Shown here in pieces: positions 34,444 to 44,081 of a stretch of 64,000 nt of DNA. The notes under the pieces were generated by a model. It did not search any database and was not told where the DNA came from. It was given only the letters and a program-made list of their open reading frames with translations. Source of the stretch: Mycobacterium sp. 852013-51886_SCH5428379. GTDB lineage: Bacteria; Actinomycetota; Actinomycetes; Mycobacteriales; Mycobacteriaceae. The stretch lies in assembly GCF_001665575.1 (NCBI RefSeq), contig NZ_LZSU01000037.1, positions 49,059 through 113,058 of the forward strand, in the 5' to 3' direction. The stretch's first letter is position 1, and each line of letters opens with the position of its first letter. The position numbers and the translations under genes are program-made.

Positions 34444-35751
34444 ATGATGGCGCATGATGGCGTCGTGGTCATCAGTGATCCCCGCCGCCGGATCCCCCGC
34501 ACCGACGCGCTGCTCGCCGATCCGCGCCTGGTCGACGCGCAGCGCACGCTGGGCCGGACGCTGGTCAAGTCCGTGATCGCCGCCGCCCAGCAGCTCGCCC
34601 GCAACGGCGAGATCGCCGCCGACGACGTCGCGGACCACGCCGTCGCCGCGCTGCCCGCGGGCGCGGCCAGCCTCCGGCCGGTCATCAACGCCACCGGGGT
34701 CGTCGTACACACCAACCTCGGCCGGGCCCCCCTGTCGCAGGCCGCGGTCGCGGCGATGACGACCGCAGCCGGCGCCACCGACGTCGAGTTCGACCTGCAG
34801 ACCGGCCGCCGGGCCCGTCGCGGACGCGGTGCCCTGGCGGCGCTGTCCGCCGCGGTGCCGGCCGCGGGCGGGGTGCACGTGGTCAACAACAACGCCGCAG
34901 CGCTGCTGCTGACGGCGCTGACGCTGGCGCCGGGACGCGAGATCGTCGTCAGCCGCGGCGAACTCATCGAGATCGGCGACGGCTTCCGCCTGCCCGAGCT
35001 ACTGGAATCGACCGGATCGCGCATCCGCGAGGTCGGCACCACCAACCGCACCCATCTGCGCGACTACGCCGCCGCCATCGGCCCCGACACCGGCTTCATC
35101 CTCAAGGTGCACCCGTCCAACTACCACGTCAGCGGATTCACCTCCAGCGTCGCCGTCGCCGACCTGGCCGGTCTGCCGGCGCCGCTGGTCGTCGACATCG
35201 GGTCAGGGCTGCTGACCCCGCATCCGGTGCTGCCCGACGAACCGGCCGCCACCACCGCGCTGCGCCACGGCGCCGATCTGGTCACCGCGAGCGGGGACAA
35301 ACTGCTCGGCGGCCCGCAGGCGGGTCTGCTGCTGGGCACCGCCGACCTGATCGACCGGCTGCGCAGACATCCGGCCGCCCGCGCGGTGCGCGTCGACAAG
35401 CTGACCCTGGCCGCGCTCGAGGCCACGCTGACCGGACCGCCACCCCCTGTCGAGCAGGCGCTCACCGCGGACGTCGACGGGTTGCGGGCCCGGGCCCGAC
35501 GGCTGGCCGAACGGCTGCCCGGCGCCGACGTCGTGGACTGTGTGGCGGCGGTCGGCGGCGGCGGCGCCCCGGAGGTCGCGCTGCCCAGCGCCGGGCTGAG
35601 CCTGCCGGAGTCCTACGCCGTCGAGCTGCGCACGGGCACACCGGCGGTGGTCGGCCGCGTCGAGGACGGCCGCTGCCTGCTCGATCTGCGCACCGTGGCG
35701 CCCGAGGAGGACGAGCTGCTCGCGGCGGCGATCCTGGCGTGTACGTCGTAG
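34444..35751 (+). CDS. selA: L-seryl-tRNA(Sec) selenium transferase
   Basis: SelA is a PLP enzyme that exchanges the serine hydroxyl on Ser-tRNA-Sec for selenium from selenophosphate. The product is 435 residues from ATG 34444; neighbouring GTG 34441 and ATG 34447 are also possible. It shows VINATGVVVHTNLGRAPLS, VNNNAAALLLTALTLAPGREIVVSRGELIEIGDGFR, KVHPSNYHVSGFT, and the PLP lysine Lys286 in ASGDKLLGGPQAGLLLG, as in E. coli SelA Lys295. It overlaps selB by 13 bases, so the two are translationally coupled. Confidence 0.95.
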   Translation: MMAHDGVVVISDPRRRIPRTDALLADPRLVDAQRTLGRTLVKSVIAAAQQLARNGEIAADDVADHAVAALPAGAASLRPVINATGVVVHTNLGRAPLSQAAVAAMTTAAGATDVEFDLQTGRRARRGRGALAALSAAVPAAGGVHVVNNNAAALLLTALTLAPGREIVVSRGELIEIGDGFRLPELLESTGSRIREVGTTNRTHLRDYAAAIGPDTGFILKVHPSNYHVSGFTSSVAVADLAGLPAPLVVDIGSGLLTPHPVLPDEPAATTALRHGADLVTASGDKLLGGPQAGLLLGTADLIDRLRRHPAARAVRVDKLTLAALEATLTGPPPPVEQALTADVDGLRARARRLAERLPGADVVDCVAAVGGGGAPEVALPSAGLSLPESYAVELRTGTPAVVGRVEDGRCLLDLRTVAPEEDELLAAAILACTS

Positions 35752-37433
35752 CGACGGCCGGACACGTCGACCACGGCAAGTCGACGCTCGTGCACCGGCT
35801 CACCGGGATGTGGCCCGACCGACTCGCCGAGGAGCAGCGTCGCGGCCTGACCATCGAACTCGGCTTCGCCTGGACCGACATCGCGGGGCATGAGGTCGCC
35901 TTCGTCGACGTGCCGGGCCACGAGCGGTTCGTCGCGACGATGCTCGCGGGCGTGGGCCCGGTGCCGGCCGTCGTGTTCGTCGTCGCCGCCACCGAGGGCT
36001 GGATGCCGCAGTCCGACGAACATCTGGCCGCGTTGCGGGCACTGGGCGTCGACGACGTTCTGGTGGTGGTCAGCAAGACCGACCTGGCCGATCCCGGCCG
36101 GGCGGTGGCGCAGACCCGGGAGCGGCTACCGACGGCGCCGGTTGTGCTCGGCGCCGACCTCGACGCGGTCCGCGCCGGCCTGATCGCCCTGGTCGACCGG
36201 CTGCCGTCGCCCGACCGCGACGCGGACGTGCGGCTATGGGTGGACCGTTCGTTCACCGTGCGGGGTGCGGGGACCGTGGTCACCGGCACGCTGGGCGCAG
36301 GCACGCTGCGCGTGGGTGACGAACTCACTCATGACGGGCGCCGCGTCGCGATCCGCGGGCTGCAGTCCCTGGGACGCGACCGCACCGAGGTGGGCGCCGT
36401 CGCCCGGGTCGCGGTGAACCTGCGCAGCATCGACCACCGGCAACTCGGTCGCGGAGACGCCCTGTGCACCCCGGACGCCTGGCTGACCACCACCGAGGTC
36501 GACGTGGCGCTCACCGTCCCCGACGACGTGCACCGCGAACTCGTCCTGCACCTCGGGTCGGCCGCGGTCCCGGTGACGGTGCGCCCTCTCGGGCAGGCGG
36601 CGGCCCGGCTGCGGCTGGCCCGCCCGCTGCCGCTGCGGGTCGGCGACATCGGCGTGCTGCGCGATCCGGGTGCACACCGGATCGCCGCCGGGGTCGAGGT
36701 GCTCGACGTCCGGCCGCCGGCGCTGCGGAGGCGCGGTGCGGCGCGGGCCCGGGCCGCGGAGCTGGCCGACGGGCGGCCCCGGCCCCCCGTCTGCGCACGC
36801 CGCAGCGAACTGCGCGCGATGGGTCTGCCCGAGCGCGGTCTGCGGATCGACGAGTGGGTGATCGACGAAAGCTGGTGGGCCGAGCGCTGTCAGCATGTGG
36901 TGCCGGCGGTGGAGCGGTGGTCGACGGAGAACGACATCGCGGCCGGAATGCCGGCGGAGGCACTGCGCCGAGCACTCGGCCTGCCCGCCCCCGAGCTGAT
37001 CGCGCCGCTGATCGAGGGCACCGGACTCGAAGTCTCGCAAGGGCGGGTGCGCAAGCCCGGGGTGCAGCTACCCGAGCGGGTGGACCATGCGGTGCGCGAG
37101 GTGGAGAAGCTGCTGGCCGCCGCGCCGTTCCGGGCTCCGGAGGCCGACGCCTTGACCGCCCTCGGGCTGGGCTCCAAGGAACTGGCGGCCGCGGTACGGG
37201 CCGGCCGGCTCACCCGGATCGCGACAGGCGTGGTGTTGGGCCCCGACGTTGTCGACGCCGCGGCGGCGATCCTGGCCGGCCTCCCCCAGCCGTTCACCGT
37301 CGCCGAGGCCAAGCGCGCCCTGGACACCACCCGGCGCGTGGCCGTTCCGCTCCTGGAACTTCTTGACCGCCAACGGATTACGCGGGCAAATAGCGACGGT
37401 ACCCGGCTGGTGTCGAACAACCGAGCGGGGTGA
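35739..37433 (+). CDS. selB: Selenocysteine-specific elongation factor SelB
   Basis: This 564-residue factor binds GTP, Sec-tRNA-Sec and the SECIS hairpin to recode UGA. The G domain has GHVDHGKS (residues 8-15), RGLTIELGFAW, DVPGH (57-61) and SKTD (112-115). Domains II and III follow to about residue 330. The C-terminal winged-helix region that binds SECIS RNA spans about 350-564, ending with RRVAVPLLELLDRQRITRANSDGTRLV. The start is the GTG inside selA. Length is slightly below E. coli SelB (614). Confidence 0.95.
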   Translation: MYVVATAGHVDHGKSTLVHRLTGMWPDRLAEEQRRGLTIELGFAWTDIAGHEVAFVDVPGHERFVATMLAGVGPVPAVVFVVAATEGWMPQSDEHLAALRALGVDDVLVVVSKTDLADPGRAVAQTRERLPTAPVVLGADLDAVRAGLIALVDRLPSPDRDADVRLWVDRSFTVRGAGTVVTGTLGAGTLRVGDELTHDGRRVAIRGLQSLGRDRTEVGAVARVAVNLRSIDHRQLGRGDALCTPDAWLTTTEVDVALTVPDDVHRELVLHLGSAAVPVTVRPLGQAAARLRLARPLPLRVGDIGVLRDPGAHRIAAGVEVLDVRPPALRRRGAARARAAELADGRPRPPVCARRSELRAMGLPERGLRIDEWVIDESWWAERCQHVVPAVERWSTENDIAAGMPAEALRRALGLPAPELIAPLIEGTGLEVSQGRVRKPGVQLPERVDHAVREVEKLLAAAPFRAPEADALTALGLGSKELAAAVRAGRLTRIATGVVLGPDVVDAAAAILAGLPQPFTVAEAKRALDTTRRVAVPLLELLDRQRITRANSDGTRLVSNNRAG

Positions 37434-37519
37434 CCGACCCCGTTACTGGTACAGTGGGGTTCGGAGCGCCGGGAAGCCTGGTCGGCATGGTTGTTCATAC
37501 CTGCCCGAAAGGTGCTTCA

Positions 37520-38755
37520 GTGCAAGACATTTCGACGTCACCGCCCCATACCGGCATAGGTGCGCACGAAAAGCGGCGGCCCCCAAGGATTTCCCAACTC
37601 GGCCGCGCACTGCGCCAGGATCTCGTGGGCGGCATCCTGCTACTCGGGGCCGCCGTTGCCGCGCTCGTATGGGCCAATTCACCGTGGTCCCAGAGCTATC
37701 ACGACTTACGTGCGTGGAGTTTCGGCCCGGAGTCGCTGCATCTGAACCTGACACTGGCGGCCTGGGCCGCCGACGGCCTGCTCGCCATCTTCTTCTTCGT
37801 CGTCGCACTCGAACTCAAACGCGAATTCGTGCACGGCGAACTGCGCGATGCGCGCCGCGCATCGGTTCCCGTCATCGCCGCGCTCTGCGGCATCGCGGTA
37901 CCGGCCGTCGCCTATGTCGCCGTCAACAGCATCGCAGGATCGGATGCGTTGCAGGGCTGGGCGATTCCGGCGGCCACAGACATCGCCTTCGTGCTCGCGG
38001 TGCTGGCCGTTATCGGCAGGAACCTGCCGTCGAGTCTGCGCGTCTTCCTGCTGACCCTGGCCGTCGTCGACGATCTCATCGCCATCACGATCATCGCGGT
38101 GGTCTACACCAGCTCGCTGGCTTTCGCGCCGCTGCTGGCCGCCGTTGTTCCGCTGACGCTGTTCGCCTGGCTGGTGCGGCGCTACCCGACGCGGTGGTGG
38201 CTGTTGCTCCCGGTCGGTGCGCTCACCTGGGCATTGGTTCACGCAGCAGGCATCCATGCGACGATCGCCGGCGTGGCGCTCGGCCTGGTGGTACCCGCTG
38301 CGAAGTGGTGCGAGCGCTACGAGCATGCCGTCCGCCCGATCTCCGCGGGCTTCGCGGTGCCCGTGTTCGCACTCCTGGCGGCAGGCGTCACCGTCGGCGG
38401 GATCTCAGGTCTCGCACAGTCGCTGACCGAACCGGTGACGCTCGGGATCATCGTCGGGCTGGTGGTCGGGAAGGTCGTGGGTATCGCAGGGGTCACGCTG
38501 TTGATCAAGACCTTCACCCGCGCGGGCGCCGGCTTGCACCCAGTCGACATCTGCGGCGTCGCCCTGCTGGCCGGTATCGGGTTCACGGTGTCGTTGCTGA
38601 TCGGGGATCTCGCGTTCGACGGCGGGACCGTCACCGACCACGTGCGGATCGGCGTGCTCACCGGGTCACTGCTCTCGGCGCTGCTCGGCGCCACGATCCT
38701 CGGGATCCGCAACCGGATGTATCGGCGCGCAGCGGCCGAGCCGCACCCGCTGTGA
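37520..38755 (+). CDS. nhaA: Na+/H+ antiporter NhaA
   Basis: This 411-residue NhaA-family antiporter exchanges sodium for protons. It has FFFVVALELKREFVHGELRD, the paired aspartates of TM4-TM5 in IPAATDIAFVLAVLAVIGRNLP and FLLTLAVVDDLIAITIIAVVYT (the DD of helix 5 binds Na+), and about eleven membrane helices in all. GTG 37520 was chosen for its GAAAGG site seven bases upstream; a GTG at 37430 overlapping the selB stop would add a non-conserved leader. It lies between selB and the formate dehydrogenase genes. Confidence 0.92.
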   Translation: MQDISTSPPHTGIGAHEKRRPPRISQLGRALRQDLVGGILLLGAAVAALVWANSPWSQSYHDLRAWSFGPESLHLNLTLAAWAADGLLAIFFFVVALELKREFVHGELRDARRASVPVIAALCGIAVPAVAYVAVNSIAGSDALQGWAIPAATDIAFVLAVLAVIGRNLPSSLRVFLLTLAVVDDLIAITIIAVVYTSSLAFAPLLAAVVPLTLFAWLVRRYPTRWWLLLPVGALTWALVHAAGIHATIAGVALGLVVPAAKWCERYEHAVRPISAGFAVPVFALLAAGVTVGGISGLAQSLTEPVTLGIIVGLVVGKVVGIAGVTLLIKTFTRAGAGLHPVDICGVALLAGIGFTVSLLIGDLAFDGGTVTDHVRIGVLTGSLLSALLGATILGIRNRMYRRAAAEPHPL

Positions 38756-38778
38756 CGTGGCCGCCCACGCTGATCGCC

Positions 38779-38804
38779 GGATTCATCCCGCGGTGTCGGG
38801 GTAT
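38779..38804 (+). promoter_or_regulatory. SigF-like promoter upstream of fdhA
   Basis: GGATT (38779-38783) and GGGTAT (38799-38804) are separated by 15 bases, close to the mycobacterial SigF consensus GGTTT-N15-17-GGGTAT. It lies 86 bases before the fdhA start, in the only gap between nhaA and fdhA. One mismatch in the -35 box; unproven. Confidence 0.35.
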
Positions 38805-38890
38805 ACCGAGGCGTCCGACGCGGGACGCGGTGGTTGCGAACCCAACGGATCGACGGTTGGATCGAGGCAGCGACCAGGACGGAGGTGACG

Positions 38891-41800
38891 GTGGGCATCA
38901 AGGACATGTTCGAGTCCTGGCCGGTGTACCGCCAGCTCACCGGCGACGACCCGCTGGGCCGGGGTAAGGCCGCGCAGTCCCGCCGATCGCTGGAGCTGAC
39001 GCCACGCACCGCCGAGGCCGACAGCGTCGCCCACTCCGTGTGCCCGTTCTGCGCGGTCGGCTGCGCGCAGAAGGTGTACGTCAAGGACGGCAAGGTCACC
39101 CAGATCGAGGGCAACCCGGACAGCCCGATCTCCCGCGGCCGCCTGTGCCCCAAAGGATCCGCGAGCAAGCAACTTGTCACCGGTCCGCAGCGCGAGACCA
39201 CGGTGCGTTACCGCCCGCCATATGCCACCGACTGGCAGGACCTCGACCTCGACACGGCGATGGACATGATCGCGGACCGGGTGCTCGACGCCCGCGCCAA
39301 GGGGTGGCAGGACTTCGACAAGGACCGGAACACCCTGCGCCGCACCATGAGTATCGCCAGTCTCGGCGGCGCGACCCTGGACAACGAAGAGAACTATCTG
39401 ATCAAGAAGCTGTTCACCGCGCTCGGCGCGCTGCAGATCGAGAACCAGGCGCGTATTTGACACAGCGCCACGGTTCCCGGTCTGGGAGCCTCCTTCGGTC
39501 GCGGCGGGGCGACGGACTACCAGCAGGATCTCGCCAACTCTGACTTCATCGTCATCATGGGTTCCAACATGGCCGAGGCCCACCCGGTCGGATTCCAATG
39601 GGTGATGGAGGCCAAGTCCCGCGGCACGCAGGTATTCCACATCGATCCCCGGTTCACCCGCACCAGCGCGCTGGCCGACCGCCACGTCGCGCTGCGCGCC
39701 GGCAGTGACATCGCGTTCCTCGGCGGGGTCATCAACTACATCCTGAGCAACGAGCTCGACTTCAGGGAGTACGTCACCGCCTACACCAACGCCGCGTTCA
39801 TCGTCGACGAACGCTTCCAGGACGCCGAGGATCTCGACGGCCTGTTCTCCGGCTACGACGACGAGACCGCGTCCTACGACCCGTCGACCTGGCAGTACGA
39901 GAGCACCGACCCCGAAACCGGGGGCGCGGAGGCCAAAGAGGAGAGCACGGCCTACGAATCGGGGTCCGGCGGCCCGCCGGTCGAGGGCGGTGCGGGCGAC
40001 ATCCCGAACGATCCGACGCTGCAGCACCCGCGCTGCGTCTACCAGATCCTCAAGCGGCACTACGCCCGCTACACCCCCGAGATGGTCGAGCGGGTGTGCG
40101 GCGTGCCTGCCGAGCAGTTCCTCGACGTCGCCCGCAAGTGGACCGCGGCGTCGGGCCGGGAGAAGACCGCCGCGCTGGTCTACAGCGTCGGCTGGACCCA
40201 GCACACGCTGGGCGCGCAGTTCATCCGTGCCGGTGCGATCATCCAGTTGCTGCTGGGCAACATCGGCCGCCCGGGCGGCGGGGTGTTCGCGCTGCGGGGG
40301 CACGCCAGCATCCAGGGTTCCACCGACGTGCCGACGCTGTTCAACCTGTTGCCCGGGTACCTCGCGATGCCTCGGGCCGGCCACGAGACGCTGGCCGACT
40401 ACCTCGACGACATCAAGAGCCGCAACCAGAAGGGCTTCTGGTACAACGCGGACACCTACATGGTGTCGCTGCTCAAGGAGTACTGGGGCGAGCACGCGAC
40501 CGCCGACAACGACTTCTGCTTCGACTACTTGCCGCGCATCAACGGCGACCACGGCACGTACCGCACCGTGATGGACATGGTCGACGGCAAGATCTCCGGT
40601 TACTTTCTGCTGGGCCAGAATCCGGCCGTCGGCTCGGCGCACGGCCGGTTGCAGCGCCTGGGTATGGCCAACCTCGACTGGTTGGTGGTGCGCGACCTCG
40701 TGATGATCGAGAGCGCGACGTTCTGGAAGGACGGCCCGGAGATCGAGACCGGGGAGATCACCCCCGAGGAGTGCCGCACCGAGGTGTTCTTCTTCCCGGC
40801 GGCCTCGCACGTCGAGAAGTCGGGCACCTTCACCCAGACCCAGCGGATGCTGCAGTGGCGGGAGCAAGCCGTGGAACCGCCCGGCGACGCACGTAGCGAG
40901 CTGTGGTTCTTCTACCACCTCGGTCGCCGGATCCGCGAAAAGCTCGCCGGCTCAACCGATCAGCGCGACCGTCCGATCCTGGACCTCTGGTGGGACTACG
41001 AGCTCGACGGCGACGAACCGTCAGGGGAGGACGTTCTGCGCCGCATCAACGGCGTCGACCTCACCACCGGTCGCGCGGTCGACGGCTATCTCGACCTGAA
41101 AGCCGACGGCAGCACGGCCTGCGGCTGCTGGATCTACAGCGGCGTGTACGCCGACGAGGTCAACCAGGCCGCCCGACGCAAACCGCACACCGAGCAGGGG
41201 CCCTACGACAACGAGTGGGGCTGGACGTGGCCACTGAATCGTCGGGTGCTCTACAACCGGGCGTCGGCCGATCCGCAGGGCCGGCCGTGGAGCGAACGCA
41301 AGAAGCTGGTGTGGTGGGATCCGGACAAGGGTGAGGCCGGCGAGTGGACCGGCTATGACATCCCGGACTTCGAGAAGAACAAGCCGCCGAACTACCGCCC
41401 GTCGCCCGAGGCGGTGGGCGTGGCGGCGTTGCGCGGTGATGACGCGTTCGTGATGCAGGCCGACGGGAAGGCGTGGTTGCTCGCCCCGAACGGCGTGCTC
41501 GACGGTCCGCTCCCCACACACTACGAACCGCACGAGTCGCCGGTCCGCAACCCGCTGTACCGCCAGCAGGGCAACCCGGCGCGCAAAGTGTATGGGCGAG
41601 CGGACAATCCGTCGAACCCGTCGTGGCCGGACGCGCACGGCGAAGTGTTCCCGTACGTGTTCACCGCCGCACGGCTCACCGAGCACCACACCGCGGGTGG
41701 CATGAGCCGCCAGCTGCCGTACCTGGCCGAACTGCAGCCCGGTCTGTTCGTCGAGGTATCACCGGAACTGGCGGCCGAACGCGGGCTGACGCACATGGAG

Positions 41801-42166
41801 TGGGCACACGTGGTGACGAGCAGGACGGCGGTGGACGCCCGCGTGTTCGTCACCGACCGGATGCGGCCGCTGCGGGTGGACGACCGCAAGGTGCACCAGA
41901 TCTGGATGCCGTACCACTGGGGCAACCAGGGTCTGATCGAGGGCGACGTCGTCAACGACCTGCTCGGTGTGGTGGCCGACCCCAACGTCTTCATCCAGGA
42001 GAGCAAGGTCGCGACGTGCGACATCCGGCCGGGCCGGCGGCCACGCGGTGCGCAGCTACTCGAGTACGTGCGGATGTACCGCGACCGCGCGGGCATCACG
42101 CCGGAGACGGGTACCGACCTCGACACCACGCAGAACTCGACCGACCATACGGAGCAGACACCTTGA
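38891..42166 (+). CDS. fdhA: Selenocysteine-containing formate dehydrogenase, catalytic subunit
   Basis: The product is 1091 residues, read through an in-frame TGA at 39458-39460 as Sec190. The context is NQARI-U-HSATVPGLGASFGRGGATD, the formate dehydrogenase active site in which Sec or Cys binds molybdenum. The [4Fe-4S] ligands are Cys51, Cys54, Cys58 and Cys86 (CPFCAVGC...LCPKG). Molybdopterin-binding domains follow, with an acidic low-complexity insertion at about 339-376. GTG 38891 has GGAGG five bases upstream. There is no Tat signal, so catalysis is probably cytoplasmic. It oxidises formate to CO2 with FdhB and the NrfD-type subunit. Confidence 0.95.
39472..39490 (+). promoter_or_regulatory. 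SECIS hairpin of fdhA
   Basis: The arms GGTTCCC (39472-39478) and GGGAGCC (39484-39490) form a seven-bp stem (one G-T pair) with loop GGTCT (39479-39483). The stem begins 11 nt after the TGA. The loop sequence and the 11-nt spacing are those of the E. coli fdhF SECIS element recognised by SelB. Confidence 0.92.
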
Positions 42167-43071
42167 GCAACAACAGTTTCTACGGTCCGCTCCATGACGT
42201 GGCCGGCGACGCCGGGTACACCGAGCCCCCGCCGCGCGTGGGCTTCTTCACCGACACGTCGGTGTGCATCGGCTGCAAGGCCTGCGAGGTCGCGTGCAAG
42301 GAGTGGAACGAGGTGCCCGTCTCAGGAGAAGGCGACGGGTTCAACCTGCTCGGGATGTCGTTCGACAACACCGGTGAGCTGGGCGCGAATTCGTGGCGGC
42401 ACGTTGCGTTCATCGAGCAACCGGGCCGCACACCGATCGAGCCCGAGGACCTCGGCATGCCGGGTTTCGAGCGGCCCGGCGACACCATGGCTCCGGAAAC
42501 CCGGCAGGACTTCCGCTGGCTGATGGCCTCGGATGTGTGCAAGCACTGCACCCACGCGGGCTGCCTCGACGTCTGCCCCACCGGCGCGCTGTTCCGGACC
42601 GAGTTCTCGACTGTCGTTGTGCAGCAGGACATCTGCAACGGCTGCGGCTACTGCGTGTCCGGCTGCCCGTACGGGGTGATCGAGCGCCGGGAGGGCGACG
42701 GCCGGGCGTGGAAGTGCACGCTGTGCTACGACCGGTTGCACGACGGTCTCGAACCGGCCTGCGCCAAGGCCTGCCCCACCGACTCGATCCAGTTCGGCGT
42801 CCTCGACGAGCTGCGGGAGCGGGCGGCGTTGCGCGTCGAGGAGTTGCATGCGCAGGGGCTGAGCGAGGCGCGGCTGTATGGACACGATCCCAACGACGGC
42901 GTCGGCGGCGACGGCGCGTTCTTCCTGCTGCTCGACGAACCCGAGGTGTACGGCCTGCCGCCGGATCCGGTGGTGCCGACCCGGGATGCGGGCGCCATGT
43001 GGCGCTACGCGGGGGTGGCGGCCTCGGCGCTGGTGGGTATCGCGGTGTCGGCGTTCCTCGGGAGAAGCTGA
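42163..43071 (+). CDS. fdhB: Formate dehydrogenase iron-sulfur subunit
   Basis: This 302-residue electron-transfer subunit has four ferredoxin-type clusters: CIGCKACEVAC (Cys35-45), CKHCTHAGCLDVCPTGA, CNGCGYCVSGCPYG and CTLCYDRLHDGLEPACAKACPT. A single C-terminal membrane helix (about 283-299, YAGVAASALVGIAVSAFLG) anchors it, as in FdnH of E. coli FDH-N. The start is TTG overlapping the fdhA stop, with GGAG eight bases upstream. It passes electrons from FdhA to the NrfD-type membrane subunit. Confidence 0.93.
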   Translation: MSNNSFYGPLHDVAGDAGYTEPPPRVGFFTDTSVCIGCKACEVACKEWNEVPVSGEGDGFNLLGMSFDNTGELGANSWRHVAFIEQPGRTPIEPEDLGMPGFERPGDTMAPETRQDFRWLMASDVCKHCTHAGCLDVCPTGALFRTEFSTVVVQQDICNGCGYCVSGCPYGVIERREGDGRAWKCTLCYDRLHDGLEPACAKACPTDSIQFGVLDELRERAALRVEELHAQGLSEARLYGHDPNDGVGGDGAFFLLLDEPEVYGLPPDPVVPTRDAGAMWRYAGVAASALVGIAVSAFLGRS

Positions 43072-44072
43072 TGCGCGAGAAGCTCAGCGACACCGGAGCC
43101 AACGACGTGCACGCCCGGCCCGCACAACGCAGGGGCGGCCGCGACGACATGGCCGTGGCGCCCGCCGACTTCCGGTCCTACTACGGGCGGCAGATCCTCA
43201 AGACGCCCGTGTGGAACTGGATGATCGCGGCCTATCTGTTCAGCGGCGGGCTGTCGGCGGGGTCGGCGTTGCTGGCCGCGGGCGCGGACCTGACCGGCCG
43301 GCCGCAGCTGCGGCGGGTGTCACGGGTCGGTGCGTTGGTGAGTCTGCTGGCGAGCATGTATTTCCTGATCGGCGATCTGGGCCGCCCGGAGCGGTTCCAC
43401 CACATGCTGCGGGTGGCCAAACCGAGTTCCCCGATGAGTATGGGGACGTGGTTGCTCGGCGGTTACGGACCCGGCGCGGGCCTGGCCGCAGTGGCCGAAC
43501 TGATACCCGCGCGAATCCGGGCCACGCGGCTGGGCCGGTTGGTCGGGTGGCTGGCACGCCCGGCCGGGATCGAGGCCGCCGCGGTGGCCCCGGGCGTCGC
43601 GTCCTACACCGCGGTTCTGTTGTCGCAGACCGCGGTTCCCGCCTGGCGCGAGGCGCATCCGTATCTGCCGTTCGTCTTCACCGGGTCGGCGGCGGCCAGC
43701 GGGGCAGGCCTGGGCATGCTGCTGGCGCCGGTGAGCGAGACCGGTCCGGCGCGGCGGATGGCGGTGGCCGGAGCGGCGCTGGAGGTGGCGGCGTCGCGGA
43801 CGATGGAGCACCGGCTCGGTCTCGTCGGTGAGGCGTACACGACGGGCCGCCCGCATCGGTTGCGGCAGACCTCGGAGGTCCTCACCGTCGCGGGGGCGGT
43901 CGGCGCGGTGGTGGCGGGCCGGCGGCGCTGGGCGGTGGCCGCCTCAGGCGCCGCGCTACTCGTCGGCAGCGCGCTGCAGCGCTTCGGAGTGTTCGAGGCC
44001 GGCGTCGCATCGACCAAGGACCCGAAATACGTTGTGGTGCCTCAGCGGGAGCGATTGAACTCCCGCGGTTGA
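43071..44072 (+). CDS. NrfD-type membrane subunit of formate dehydrogenase
   Basis: This 333-residue polytopic protein has about eight membrane helices; FLIGDLGRPERFHHMLRVAKPSSPMSMGTWLL is the characteristic NrfD/PsrC segment, with quinone-site residues near GDLGRP. It should anchor the FdhAB module and reduce menaquinone, in place of the cytochrome b subunit of E. coli FDH-N. No heme-binding His pairs are evident. ATG 43071 overlaps the fdhB stop (GGAGAAGCTGATG). Confidence 0.85.
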   Translation: MREKLSDTGANDVHARPAQRRGGRDDMAVAPADFRSYYGRQILKTPVWNWMIAAYLFSGGLSAGSALLAAGADLTGRPQLRRVSRVGALVSLLASMYFLIGDLGRPERFHHMLRVAKPSSPMSMGTWLLGGYGPGAGLAAVAELIPARIRATRLGRLVGWLARPAGIEAAAVAPGVASYTAVLLSQTAVPAWREAHPYLPFVFTGSAAASGAGLGMLLAPVSETGPARRMAVAGAALEVAASRTMEHRLGLVGEAYTTGRPHRLRQTSEVLTVAGAVGAVVAGRRRWAVAASGAALLVGSALQRFGVFEAGVASTKDPKYVVVPQRERLNSRG

Positions 44073-44081
44073 CCAGACGGG

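Noticed and set aside
39458..39460. The TGA in fdhA as a sequencing error, frameshift or pseudogene mark
   Set aside because: The frame resumes unchanged on both sides, the position is the Sec site, the SECIS fits, and all Sec genes are adjacent.
38783..40918. Long open frame on the reverse strand opposite fdhA, about 700 codons
   Set aside because: It is a high-GC shadow: low complexity, rich in Arg, Val and Gly, and opposite a protein with clear motifs and SECIS.
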